Positions 45,605-53,159 of a stretch of 64,000 bases of DNA are shown here, piece by piece. Positions within the stretch are counted from its first letter, which is position 1; the number at the start of each line of letters is the position of its first letter. The notes beneath the pieces were generated by a model. It was given only the letters and a program-made list of their open reading frames with translations, ran no database searches and was not told the origin of the DNA. Source of the DNA: Micromonospora humi (GTDB taxonomy: Bacteria > Actinomycetota > Actinomycetes > Mycobacteriales > Micromonosporaceae); assembly GCF_900090105.1 (NCBI RefSeq), contig NZ_FMDM01000001.1:434001-498000 (forward strand). Reading direction: 5' to 3'. The translations under genes were made by a program, and so were the position numbers.

Positions 45605-45610
45605 TACGGT
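45605..45610 (+). promoter_or_regulatory. -10 box, leaderless start at 45617
   Basis: TACGGT lies 6 nt before the GTG of the short P450; no ribosome-binding site. Confidence 0.4.
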
Positions 45611-45616
45611 CGGACG

Positions 45617-46681
45617 GTGGAGCTACCGACGATCACGGCCGTCCCCGGTACGCCGAACTGCGGGCCGCCGGTGCGTGGCGACGACGGCTGGGTGGTCACC
45701 CGGCACGCGGACGTCGTCGCCGCGCTGACCGACCCCCGCTGCGTGGTGCCTTCGGCCGACCCCGACGCGCCGCCGGGCACGCTGGGCTGGCTGCGCGCCT
45801 TCGTGAGCCGGTTCAGCCCGCCCGGCTCGCATCCCGCCCGTCGGTCGATCGGCGTGGCCGCGCTCGACCGCCTGGACCCGCGCGACCTGTCCCGCGCCGC
45901 GGCGCGGCTCACCGACGAGCTGTTCGACCGCGTCGCCGCCGAGGCGTCGACAGGGGGCCCGGCCGGTACCGGAGGCGTTGACAGGGGACCCCGCCTGCTC
46001 GAAGTGATGGGCGCGGTGGCCCGGCGCGTACCCGTGCGGGTGCTGGCGGATCGGCTCGGCCTGGCCGACCCGGCGGCGGCCGTCCCGGCGGTGACCGCGG
46101 TGGCCGCCGCCTACCATCCGGGCGCGGGTCCGGTTGCGGTGGCGCGCGCGGACCGAGCGGTGGCCGCGTTGGTGGCGATGTCGCCACCGGCCCCCGACGA
46201 GGTGACCGCGAACCGGATCGGCCTGCTGGTGCAGGCCGCCGACGCCACCGCCGGGCTGATCGGCGGCGCGGTCCGGCACGGGCTCGCCGCGCCGGCGGGC
46301 CTCCGGACCGCCGGGTTGCTCGCCGAGGTGTCGCGGTTGGACCCGCCGGTCCGCGTCACTCGGCGCGTCGCCACCGTGGCGATCGACCTGGGCGGCCGGA
46401 CCATCCGCGCCGCGGAACCGCTGCTGCTGCGCTTCGACGCGGCCAACCGGGACCCGGCGGTCCACCCGATGCCGGACCGGTTCGTGGTCGGCCGGGCGGG
46501 TGGGGCGTTGACCTTCGGGGCCGGACCCCGGGGCTGCCCGGGGGAGCGGCACGCGCTGGCCCTGGCCGCGGGCGTGGTCGACGTGGTGCGCCGCCGCTGC
46601 CGTCGCGTCGACCGGCCGGTTCGGTACGCCCCGCACCCGACGCTGCGCGTCCCGACCCGTATCGAGGTGATCCTGCGATGA
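45617..46681 (+). CDS. Short cytochrome P450-like protein with embedded repeat
   Basis: A 354-residue P450, about 50 residues shorter than usual. The haem-ligand loop is FGAGPRGCPG (Cys307), with Arg in place of the usual His; ExxR is EVSR (E237-R240). The I-helix QAADATAGLIG keeps an acid and Thr but not the second Thr. Its N-terminal substrate region is reduced (VTRHADVVAALTDPRC). Residues about 109-125 (STGGPAGTGGVDRGPR) are encoded by a diverged copy of the 31-bp-period genomic repeat. It is coupled by ATGA to the PEP-mutase-family gene. It is probably haem-binding; function is unknown. Confidence 0.85.
   Translation: MELPTITAVPGTPNCGPPVRGDDGWVVTRHADVVAALTDPRCVVPSADPDAPPGTLGWLRAFVSRFSPPGSHPARRSIGVAALDRLDPRDLSRAAARLTDELFDRVAAEASTGGPAGTGGVDRGPRLLEVMGAVARRVPVRVLADRLGLADPAAAVPAVTAVAAAYHPGAGPVAVARADRAVAALVAMSPPAPDEVTANRIGLLVQAADATAGLIGGAVRHGLAAPAGLRTAGLLAEVSRLDPPVRVTRRVATVAIDLGGRTIRAAEPLLLRFDAANRDPAVHPMPDRFVVGRAGGALTFGAGPRGCPGERHALALAAGVVDVVRRRCRRVDRPVRYAPHPTLRVPTRIEVILR
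45941..45992 (+). repeat. GGGGCCC-type 31-bp repeat inside a coding region
   Basis: GAGGCGTCGACAGGGGGCCC (45941-45960) and GAGGCGTTGACAGGGGACCC (from 45972) start 31 bp apart, joined by a segment with the palindrome CCGGTACCGG. Period and layout match the intergenic element at 11618-11680. The period is not a multiple of three, so the units lie in different frames. Confidence 0.7.
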
Positions 46682-47472
46682 CCGACCGTTTCGCCGCCTT
46701 CCGCGAGTTGCACCGGCCGGGCCGCCCCCTGCTGCTGCCCAACGCCTGGGACCACGCCTCCGCCGCCGCCTTCGCCGCCCGGGGTCACCCGGCGGTCGGC
46801 ACGACGAGCCTCGGCGTCGCGGCGGCCGCCGGCCGACCGGACGGCGCCGGCGCGACCCGGGTGGAATCGTGGGATCTGGTCCGTCGCCTGCGCAGCGTGC
46901 CGGTGCTGCTCACCGTCGACGTGGAGGGTGGCTTCGACGACGACCCCGCGGCGGTGGCCCGGTACGCAGGCGAACTGGCCGCGCTCGGCGTGGTGGGGGT
47001 GAACCTGGAGGACGGTCGTCCGGACGGCACGCTGGCGCCGGCGCCGCTGGTCGCCGCCAAGATCGCGGCGGTGCGGGCGGCCGTCCCGGGTCTGTTCGTC
47101 AATGCCCGCACCGACGCGTGGTGGTTGGGTGTGACGTCGCCGTCGACCGAGGCCCGGCATCGGGCGGCGGTGTTCCGCGCGGCCGGTGCGGACGGCTTCT
47201 TCGTCCCCGGCGCGCCGGACGAGGAGGTCGGGGCGTTGGCCGCGGAGGTGGGGTTGCCGCTGAACGTGCTGCACCGCCCGGGTGGCCCGGACCTGGCCGG
47301 GTGGGGCCGGCTCGGCGTGGCCCGGGTCAGCACCGGCTCGCTGCCGTTCCGTGCGGCCCTGGGCGCGGCGCTGCACCTGGTCGACGCGGTCGCCGCCGGG
47401 CGGGACCCCGGGCTGCCGCCGGCTCCCGGTTACGCCGAGGTGCAGGCGTTGGCGGGAGGAGCGGCTACCTGA
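46678..47472 (+). CDS. Isocitrate lyase/phosphoenolpyruvate mutase family protein
   Basis: A 264-residue PEP-mutase-like TIM barrel: RPLLLPNAWDHASAAAFAARGHPAVGTTS, TVDVEGGFDDDP (metal-binding Asp), VGVNLEDGRPDG (Glu/Asp), FVNARTDAWWLG and AGADGFFVPGAPD. It lacks the lyase KKCGH motif, so it is one of the small PEP_mutase proteins whose members cleave or form C-C or P-C bonds in diverse acids. The exact reaction is unknown. It overlaps the P450 stop by four bases, so the two are co-translated. Confidence 0.9.
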   Translation: MTDRFAAFRELHRPGRPLLLPNAWDHASAAAFAARGHPAVGTTSLGVAAAAGRPDGAGATRVESWDLVRRLRSVPVLLTVDVEGGFDDDPAAVARYAGELAALGVVGVNLEDGRPDGTLAPAPLVAAKIAAVRAAVPGLFVNARTDAWWLGVTSPSTEARHRAAVFRAAGADGFFVPGAPDEEVGALAAEVGLPLNVLHRPGGPDLAGWGRLGVARVSTGSLPFRAALGAALHLVDAVAAGRDPGLPPAPGYAEVQALAGGAAT

Positions 47473-47573
47473 TCGGGCGCCTTGGGGAGGATTGTCCCCG
47501 GTGATCCCTCGCGGCCAATTACGGTGTGTGCAGAATCGACTACACCGTGTTCTGTCGAGAGGGGGCGGAGACC

Positions 47574-48536
47574 ATGCGAGTGCCCAACCGCAGCCCCGGT
47601 CGCCAGCCCGGTCCCGCCGTCGCGTCCACCACTCCCAGCCGTCGGCTGCCGTCGGCTGACCGGCCCGCCGACGGTTCGCGGCCCGACCTGGCAGCCTACC
47701 GGGCCGCGGTGGCGGAGTTGCTGGTCGAGGTGGGCGCGCTGGCGGACGCGCCGTCGACCGCCGCCCGGCAGGTGCTGCTCGACCAGCGGCTGCGTGAGCC
47801 GGCCATCGCCGCGGTCCTCGACGCGACCCCGCAGGGACTGGTCGGCGCCCGGGAGACGCTGCTGCTGGAGATGGCCCGCCACCGGCCGGGCTCCCGCACC
47901 CCGGCACCGGACCTGACCACCCTGGTCCGGACCTACCTGCTGTCCCGGATCGACGTGCTGTGGTGGCGGGACAGCCCCACCCTGCTCACCGACGACCAGG
48001 TGCGCACCAGCATCGACCTGGTCGACCTGGAATGGCTGCGGCGCCGGGGCCTGCTCGGGTTCCGCTACCGGGAGCAGCCCGCCACCGCGCTCGGGCGCGG
48101 GTGGTGGGCGGTCCGGCGGCGGGTGCGTCCGGCCGCCGGCCCGGCCACCGGGGGCCTGCTGATCCCCCGCGCCCGTCGCGAGATGATCGCCCTCCTCAAC
48201 GACCTGGCCCGGGAGTTCGTCTCGGTCACCCGGGCCGGCACGCCGCCGCTCTGGGTGACCGGCCTGGTCCGCAGCGCCGAGCACCAGTACCGGCTGCGTC
48301 GGCTGGGTCACCCCGCCACGGTGCCCGGCGGCCACTGCCTGGGCTGGGCCGCCGACGTGGAGGTGGACTGGTACGAGCGGTTCGGCGCCCGCGCGGCCCT
48401 CGCCGGGCTGCTGCTGGCCCGGCAGGACGCCGGTGAGGTCAACGTGGTCGACGAGGGCCGGGCCTGGCACGTCTGCCTCGCCCCCGGCGCCCGTCCCCGG
48501 TTCCGGCGGGCGTACGAGGCCGAGATGGGCGTGTGA
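47574..48536 (+). CDS. DUF5715-like, M15-peptidase-like protein
   Basis: A 320-residue protein. The C-terminal third follows the D-alanyl-D-alanine carboxypeptidase/M15 pattern: LWVTGLVRSAEHQYRLRRLG, GGHCLGWAADVEVDWYERFG (zinc His and Asp positions), and NVVDEGRAWHVCLAP (second His). The N-terminal 110 residues are Pro/Arg-rich and helical. No clear signal peptide is seen. It may be a murein hydrolase-like or degenerate zinc protein. GGGGCGGAG precedes the ATG. Confidence 0.78.
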   Translation: MRVPNRSPGRQPGPAVASTTPSRRLPSADRPADGSRPDLAAYRAAVAELLVEVGALADAPSTAARQVLLDQRLREPAIAAVLDATPQGLVGARETLLLEMARHRPGSRTPAPDLTTLVRTYLLSRIDVLWWRDSPTLLTDDQVRTSIDLVDLEWLRRRGLLGFRYREQPATALGRGWWAVRRRVRPAAGPATGGLLIPRARREMIALLNDLAREFVSVTRAGTPPLWVTGLVRSAEHQYRLRRLGHPATVPGGHCLGWAADVEVDWYERFGARAALAGLLLARQDAGEVNVVDEGRAWHVCLAPGARPRFRRAYEAEMGV

Positions 48537-48616
48537 CAGGGCCTCGCCCCGAGGAGATGGGGTGACGCCAGGTCCGATCGCCGCCAGCAATCCGCCGCGC
48601 GCGGCGTCAGGCTGCC

Positions 48617-49093
48617 ATGGTGACCACGACCCGGACCGCCTTCCTGATCCGACCGCTGCCCGCCGAGGTGCTGGCCGACCTGCGGCGCACCGACCGTGAC
48701 GCGGGCGGGCAGCCGCCGGAGCGCCACCGCGCCGGCGGCGGCGAGCCGTTGCGTTGCTGCCTGCGCGACGCCGAGCCGGGGGAGCCGCTGCTGCTCTTCG
48801 GGTACGCCCCGCCGCTGCCGCCCGGCCCGTACCGCGAGGTGGGCCCGGTCTTCGCGCACGCGAGTGCCTGCGCCGGCCCGGCCGACGGGGCGGGATACCC
48901 GGCCGGCTGGCGGGGGCGGGCGCAGGTGCTGCGGGCGTACGACGATCGGGGTCGCATCGTCGGCGGGCGACGGCACGACGGCGACGCCCCGGAGACGGTG
49001 ATCGCCGACCTGTTCGCCGATCCGGCGGTGCGGGTGCTGCACAGCCGCAACGTGGTCTACGGCTGCTGGATGTTCGCCGTCGTGCGGAGCTGA
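48617..49093 (+). CDS. DUF1203 family protein
   Basis: A 158-residue soluble protein with the DUF1203 pattern: GGQPPERHRAGGGEPLRCCLRDAEPGEPLLLFGYAP, PYREVGPVFAHASAC, RAQVLRAYDDRGRIVGGR and VLHSRNVVYGCWMFAVVR. Paired Cys (RCC) and conserved His/Glu look functional, but no member has a known activity that I can name. It is monocistronic. Confidence 0.88.
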   Translation: MVTTTRTAFLIRPLPAEVLADLRRTDRDAGGQPPERHRAGGGEPLRCCLRDAEPGEPLLLFGYAPPLPPGPYREVGPVFAHASACAGPADGAGYPAGWRGRAQVLRAYDDRGRIVGGRRHDGDAPETVIADLFADPAVRVLHSRNVVYGCWMFAVVRS

Positions 49094-49129
49094 GCCGTTT
49101 CCTCGATGGACACCGCGCGCCGACTCTTC

Positions 49130-49135
49130 TAGCGT
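49130..49135 (+). promoter_or_regulatory. -10 box, leaderless start at 49143
   Basis: TAGCGT lies 7 nt before the ATG of the lipoprotein hydrolase gene; no ribosome-binding site. Confidence 0.4.
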
Positions 49136-49142
49136 CGCGGGC

Positions 49143-50135
49143 ATGCGGAGGACCCTCGTCGCCACCGGGCTCGCCCTGCTCCTGCTCGGCACCGCCTGCG
49201 GGGAGGGCGGTGCGCCCGCCGGCCCGGCCGCCGCCGGCACGCCGACCGCCTCCCGGCAGGACCCGGGTCAGGTCGAACGGACGCTGGCCAGCCTGCGCAA
49301 GGTCGACGACCTGCCGCTGTACGAGATGACCTACGCCGGCGACTACGACCCGACCGCCGGCCTGGCCGGCAGCACCCCGCCGAGCCCGTTCGGCTGTTCC
49401 CTGTTCGCCGCGCTGGCCGACCGGGACCGTCCGCTGTTCGCCCGCAACTTCGACTGGGAGCCGAACCCGGCGCTGGTGCTGCGCACCGACCCGCCGGACG
49501 GGTACGCCTCGATCTCCCTGGTGGACATCTCCTACCTCGGGGTCGCCGCCGACCCGACCGGCGACCGGCGGCTGCTCGACGCGCCGCTGCTGCCGTTCGA
49601 CGGGATGAACGAGCGGGGCCTCGCGGTGGGGCTGGCCGCCGACGACGGCGCCCGTGCCGAGCCGGTGCCCGGGCGGCCCAGCGTGGGCTCGGTGCGCATC
49701 CTGCGCCTGGTGCTCGACTCGGCGGCCACGGTGGACGAGGCGGTGGCCGTGTTCGGGCGGTACAACCTGGACTTCGACGGCGGGCCGCCGCTGCACTACC
49801 TGCTCGCGGACGCCACCGGCGCCTCCGCGGTCGTCGAGTTCGTCGACGGGAAGCTGACGGTGGATCGCCGGCGGGGCCCGTGGCAGGCGTTGACGAACGT
49901 GCCCGCGGTCGGGGTGGCCGAGAAGGACCTGCGCCGGGACCACCGCTACGGGGTGCTGGCGAAGGAGCTGGACCGCACCGGCGGTACGGTCGACGCCGCC
50001 GCCGCGCTGCGGCTGCTCGACGCGGTGCGCCAGCCGCACACCCGCTGGTCGGTGACGTACGGGCTGCGTACCGGCGAGGTGCGGCTGGTCACCGCGGGTG
50101 GCGGTGCCCGCAGCTACCGGCTGCCGATGGGCTAG
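49143..50135 (+). CDS. Lipoprotein Ntn-hydrolase (choloylglycine/acyl-CoA:6-APA acyltransferase-like)
   Basis: A 330-residue exported lipoprotein (lipobox LGTAC at about residues 15-19). The domain begins near the nucleophile region PFGCSLFAALADRDRPLFARNFDWEPNPAL, with DRPLFARNFDW typical of C45/linear amide C-N hydrolases (penicillin acylase/IAT-like), then FDGMNERGLAVGLAAD and HYLLADATGASAVVEFVDG. The Cys of FGCS is the likely nucleophile, though this family often self-cleaves before it and no cleavage is evident. It probably hydrolyses an amide (N-acyl amino acid or acyl-homoserine lactone). Its stop overlaps the opposite HD gene's stop. Confidence 0.87.
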   Translation: MRRTLVATGLALLLLGTACGEGGAPAGPAAAGTPTASRQDPGQVERTLASLRKVDDLPLYEMTYAGDYDPTAGLAGSTPPSPFGCSLFAALADRDRPLFARNFDWEPNPALVLRTDPPDGYASISLVDISYLGVAADPTGDRRLLDAPLLPFDGMNERGLAVGLAADDGARAEPVPGRPSVGSVRILRLVLDSAATVDEAVAVFGRYNLDFDGGPPLHYLLADATGASAVVEFVDGKLTVDRRRGPWQALTNVPAVGVAEKDLRRDHRYGVLAKELDRTGGTVDAAAALRLLDAVRQPHTRWSVTYGLRTGEVRLVTAGGGARSYRLPMG

Positions 50136-50746
50136 CCGATCGGGTGCCCGTGCCGGCGGGCGAGCGCGGTCAGGTCCGGTTCGCCGAACCGTGCGACGAG
50201 CGCCGCGAACCGGGCCACCTTGTCCGCCCCGAACCGCGCCACGGCGGCGGCGTAGGACGCCGCGGAGACGAATGTGGGTGGCGTGGTCTTGCTGTGGAAC
50301 TTGTCGGCGTACATGACGAGCTGCTCCTCGCCGGTGCGCGGCGTGTGGTCCGCCACCGGCAGCGGCAGGCGCTGCCGGAGCACGTCCGCCCGGGTGATCC
50401 CCACCCCGGTGTGCCGGGAGCAGAAGCCGCCCAGCGACTCCGGCAGGCCGGCGTCGCGCAGCAGTGCGTGCCCCAGCACCCCGTGCCGGACGTAGTTCTG
50501 CTCGTCGAGCCGCCCACCGGCGTCGTAGAGGCGGTAGACGCCGATGTCGTGCAGCAGGCTGCCGGCCCGCACCAGCGCGCGGTCGAGGCCGGCGCCGTGC
50601 CGGTCGAGCAGTTCCTCGGCCACCTCGCAGACGATCCGGCAGTGCGTCCAGACGAGCCGGTACGCCTCCTCGGTGGGGGCGAACCGCTCGTGCAGGGATC
50701 GGATCTGCTCGTCGGTCGGTACCGCCGTCCGGTGCTCGATCGTCAT
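50132..50746 (-). CDS. HD-domain phosphohydrolase-like protein
   Basis: A 204-residue HD-superfamily protein: LVWTHCRIVCEVAEELLDRHGAGLDRALVRAGSLLHDIGVYRLYD (metal HD in LLHDIGV), YVRHGVLGHALLRDAGLP, SRHTGVGITR and VMYADKFHSK. It probably cleaves phosphoester or nucleotide substrates; the substrate is unknown. AAGGAA precedes the ATG. The 3' ends of this gene and the neighbouring plus-strand hydrolase overlap, both stops (TAG) being read from one CTAG. Confidence 0.88.
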   Translation of the reverse strand: MTIEHRTAVPTDEQIRSLHERFAPTEEAYRLVWTHCRIVCEVAEELLDRHGAGLDRALVRAGSLLHDIGVYRLYDAGGRLDEQNYVRHGVLGHALLRDAGLPESLGGFCSRHTGVGITRADVLRQRLPLPVADHTPRTGEEQLVMYADKFHSKTTPPTFVSAASYAAAVARFGADKVARFAALVARFGEPDLTALARRHGHPIG

Positions 50747-50766
50747 GTCGGTGTTCCTTCCACGAG

Positions 50767-50800
50767 CCGGGCCCGGCACCCCGAAGGGTGCCGGGCCCGG
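50767..50800 (-). terminator. Terminator of the LVIVD-repeat gene
   Basis: A perfect 15-bp stem (50767-50781 with 50786-50800) and a CGAA tetraloop lie about 18 nt past the stop. Confidence 0.8.
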
Positions 50801-50817
50801 CCGGTCTCGCGGTCAGG

Positions 50818-52269
50818 TCACCAGCTCAGGTAACCCGCCTGGGTCTGCACGTTCAGCTCGGGCACCCGGATCAGCTGGGCCAACCAGGTGCGCGGGTCCC
50901 GCAGCTCCAGCACGTCCAGGCCCTTCTGGATGTCGCTGGAGTAGATGTGACCGTTGTACCAGTAGGCCGACCAGGAGCCGCCGGTGCGCAGCTGGGCGGC
51001 GTCCAGCGGACCACGCTCCCAGTAGGCGATCTCCTTGGGCTTGGCCGAGTCGGTGAAGTCCCAGACGGAGATGCCTCCCTGGTACCACGCCTGGACCATG
51101 ATGTCGCGACCCGGCACCGGGATCAGCGAGCCGTTGTGCGCCACGCAGTTCTCGGTGTCCGCGTTGACCCGCGGGATCTTGTAGTAGCTGCGGAACGCCA
51201 GCTTGCGGGCGTCCCCGCGACCGGTGATGTCGTAGATGGCGTCCGCGCCGCGGTTCGGCCCGACCACCTCGTTGCAGGTCGCCGCGCCGCCGCCGCCCAG
51301 CTCGTCGGTGAAGACGACCTTGGTGCCGGCGTTGTTGAACGTGGCCGAGTGCCAGAACGCGAAGTTCACCGTGTCGGTGACCCGTTCGATGACCCGCGGC
51401 GCCTCCCGGTTCTTGATGTCCAGCAGGATGCCGTCGCCCATGCACGCGCCGGCGGCCAGGTCCTTCGCCGGGTACGCGGTGATGTCGTGGCAGCCGGTGG
51501 TGGCGGACGTCTGGCCCGGGATGCCCGGGTAGCCGCCGTCGGGGAAGAGGTTCGGGGTCGCCACCACGGACGCCGTGGTGGGGTTCTTCACCGGCACCTT
51601 GACGATGGAGATCGAGTCGTGCGGTGGCTGGCAGTCCGGGAAGTCGGCGCGAGGGCTGTACGAGGAGACGTACAGGTAGAGGTTGCGCTTGTCCTTGCCC
51701 GGCACCAGCGTGTGGGTGTGCGAGCCGCACGCCGTCTCGACCGACTTGATGTAGCGCGGGTTGCGCTTGTCGCGGATGTCGAAGATCTTGATGCCCTCCC
51801 AGGACTCCTTCACCGACGCCGGCTGGGCGGTGCTGGCGCAGGAGTCGTCGCTGCGCGACGAGTCGGTCGACAGGAACAGCAGGTTCCCGCTGACCGAGAT
51901 GTCGTTCTGCGAGCCGGGGCAGAGCACCTGCGACACGATCGTCGGCCGGCTCGGCCGCGACACGTCGTAGATGACGAAGCCCTCGTAGTTGCCGACGAAC
52001 GCGTACCGGCCCTGGAAGGCGATGTCGGTGCCGAGGGCGGACGTGGTGTCGAACGGGCCCTGCTTCGGCAGGTTGGCGACCTGACGCAGGTTGGGGCTGC
52101 TGGAGATCTCGTCGACCCCGGGGACGGCGTTGTCCACGGTGGCCGGCGCGGCCTGGGCGCGGGGGATCTCCTGGGCGCTGCTGGGTGGCGCGGCGATCAC
52201 GCCGGCGAGCAGCAGGCCGGCGGCGGCGAGGCTGACGGTCCGGACACGGGACAGCTGGATGTTGATCAT
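50818..52269 (-). CDS. Secreted LVIVD-repeat beta-propeller protein
   Basis: A 483-residue exported protein: signal peptide (VRTVSLAAAGLLLAGVIAA, cut near SSA-Q), then about seven LVIVD-type blades (YAFVGNYEGFVIYDVSRPSRP, LLFLSTDSSR, EGIKIFDIRDKRNPRYIKSV, ISVWDFTDSAKPKEIAYW and others) with several Cys and His-rich segments (SHTHTLV, CHDITAYP). Proteins of this type often occur beside DUF305 genes, as here. It may bind metal or a ligand outside the cell; function is unknown. The ATG at 52269 has GAAAGGG upstream. Confidence 0.88.
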   Translation of the reverse strand: MINIQLSRVRTVSLAAAGLLLAGVIAAPPSSAQEIPRAQAAPATVDNAVPGVDEISSSPNLRQVANLPKQGPFDTTSALGTDIAFQGRYAFVGNYEGFVIYDVSRPSRPTIVSQVLCPGSQNDISVSGNLLFLSTDSSRSDDSCASTAQPASVKESWEGIKIFDIRDKRNPRYIKSVETACGSHTHTLVPGKDKRNLYLYVSSYSPRADFPDCQPPHDSISIVKVPVKNPTTASVVATPNLFPDGGYPGIPGQTSATTGCHDITAYPAKDLAAGACMGDGILLDIKNREAPRVIERVTDTVNFAFWHSATFNNAGTKVVFTDELGGGGAATCNEVVGPNRGADAIYDITGRGDARKLAFRSYYKIPRVNADTENCVAHNGSLIPVPGRDIMVQAWYQGGISVWDFTDSAKPKEIAYWERGPLDAAQLRTGGSWSAYWYNGHIYSSDIQKGLDVLELRDPRTWLAQLIRVPELNVQTQAGYLSW

Positions 52270-52332
52270 CGGCAACACCCTTCGAAAGGGGATGATGATT
52301 CGCCACACCTTACCGATATACGACCGTCATCA

Positions 52333-52350
52333 ATGTGACCCCAGTCACAT
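52333..52350. promoter_or_regulatory. Crp/Fnr-type operator between LVIVD and DUF305 genes
   Basis: ATGTGAC-CCCA-GTCACAT is a perfect palindrome containing TGTGA-N6-TCACA, the consensus of Crp-family regulators. It lies 64 bp from the LVIVD start and 58 bp from the DUF305 start, where it could control both. A TAGGAT -10 box for DUF305 lies at 52373-52378. Confidence 0.7.
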
Positions 52351-52407
52351 CCGGGAACTTTCGTCTATGGATAGGATCGCTGTCACCTCGACCTGAGGGA
52401 GGACCGT

Positions 52408-53115
52408 ATGACCGGTCGACCGGCACGGGTGTGGCTTCCCGTCACAGCCCTGGCGGCGCTCCTGGCGATCGGCGGCCCGGCGCTGGCCGGCTGCGACGAC
52501 GACAGCCGCCCGGCGGCGGACCGGCCCGGTCCGACCACCGCCGGCCCGGCCACCCCGAGCGTGACGGGCACCGTCTCGGCGCCACCGGTGCTGGTCCCCG
52601 GCCGCCCCGGGGAGCCGGCCACGACCCGCGCCGCCGGGCAGGTCCGCGACGCGGCGCAGCCCCGCTACAACGGCCTCGACGTCTGGTACGTCCGGATGAT
52701 GATCCCGCACCACGAGCAGGCCCTGGAGATGGCGAAGCTCGCCCCCGACCGGGCCGCCGACCCCCGGATACGCGCCGTCGCCGACCGGATCCGGGCCGCC
52801 CAGGGGCCGGAGGTCGGCGTGCTGCGCGCCTGGCTGAGCACCCGGGACCTGCCCGCCGAGGTCGCCGGCCACGACCACGCCACCATGCGCGGGATGCAGT
52901 CCGCCGAGGCGATGCGACAGCTCTCCGACGCCCGCGGCGCGGCGTTCGACCGGCTCTTCGTGCGGATGATGACCGCCCACCACGAGGGCGCGGTGGTGAT
53001 GTCCAGCGACCTGCTCAAGGTCGGCGCCGACCAGACCATGCAGGAGTTCGCCACCGGGGTGGCCGTCGAGCAGTCCGCCGAGATCGGCCGCATGCGCGCC
53101 CTGCTCGCCTCCTGA
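52408..53115 (+). CDS. DUF305 lipoprotein
   Basis: A 235-residue exported lipoprotein (lipobox LAGC at about residue 29), then a ferritin-like DUF305 domain with the duplicated motif VRMMIPHHEQALEMAKLA and VRMMTAHHEGAVVMSSDLL plus HDHATM. The paired MMxxHH motifs are metal-binding candidates (copper in several studied members). Probable partner of the divergent LVIVD propeller. GAGGGAGGA precedes the ATG. Confidence 0.93.
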   Translation: MTGRPARVWLPVTALAALLAIGGPALAGCDDDSRPAADRPGPTTAGPATPSVTGTVSAPPVLVPGRPGEPATTRAAGQVRDAAQPRYNGLDVWYVRMMIPHHEQALEMAKLAPDRAADPRIRAVADRIRAAQGPEVGVLRAWLSTRDLPAEVAGHDHATMRGMQSAEAMRQLSDARGAAFDRLFVRMMTAHHEGAVVMSSDLLKVGADQTMQEFATGVAVEQSAEIGRMRALLAS

Positions 53116-53145
53116 CCGGGGCCGAAGAGACACCGGTCACCCCCG

Positions 53146-53151
53146 TACGCT
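53146..53151 (+). promoter_or_regulatory. -10 box, leaderless start at 53160
   Basis: TACGCT lies 8 nt before the GTG at 53160, 30 bp past the DUF305 stop; no ribosome-binding site. Read-through from DUF305 is also possible. Confidence 0.4.
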
Positions 53152-53159
53152 GGGTGACC

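Larger units (their letters stand above)
45291..45616. other. 326-bp gene-free stretch with tandem repeats
   Basis: This region between the ArsR-type gene and the short P450 gene holds 2.3 copies of a 30-bp tandem repeat at its left and a leaderless promoter at its right end. In the P450 frame it is open but reads as repetitive AVPPARPVAS, with no homology I recognise, so I do not call it coding. Confidence 0.6.

Noticed and set aside
45291..45616. Extending the short P450 upstream through the open frame
   Set aside because: The extension would be repeat-encoded AVPPARPVAS sequence with no P450 similarity, and a -10 box at 45605 fits a start at 45617.
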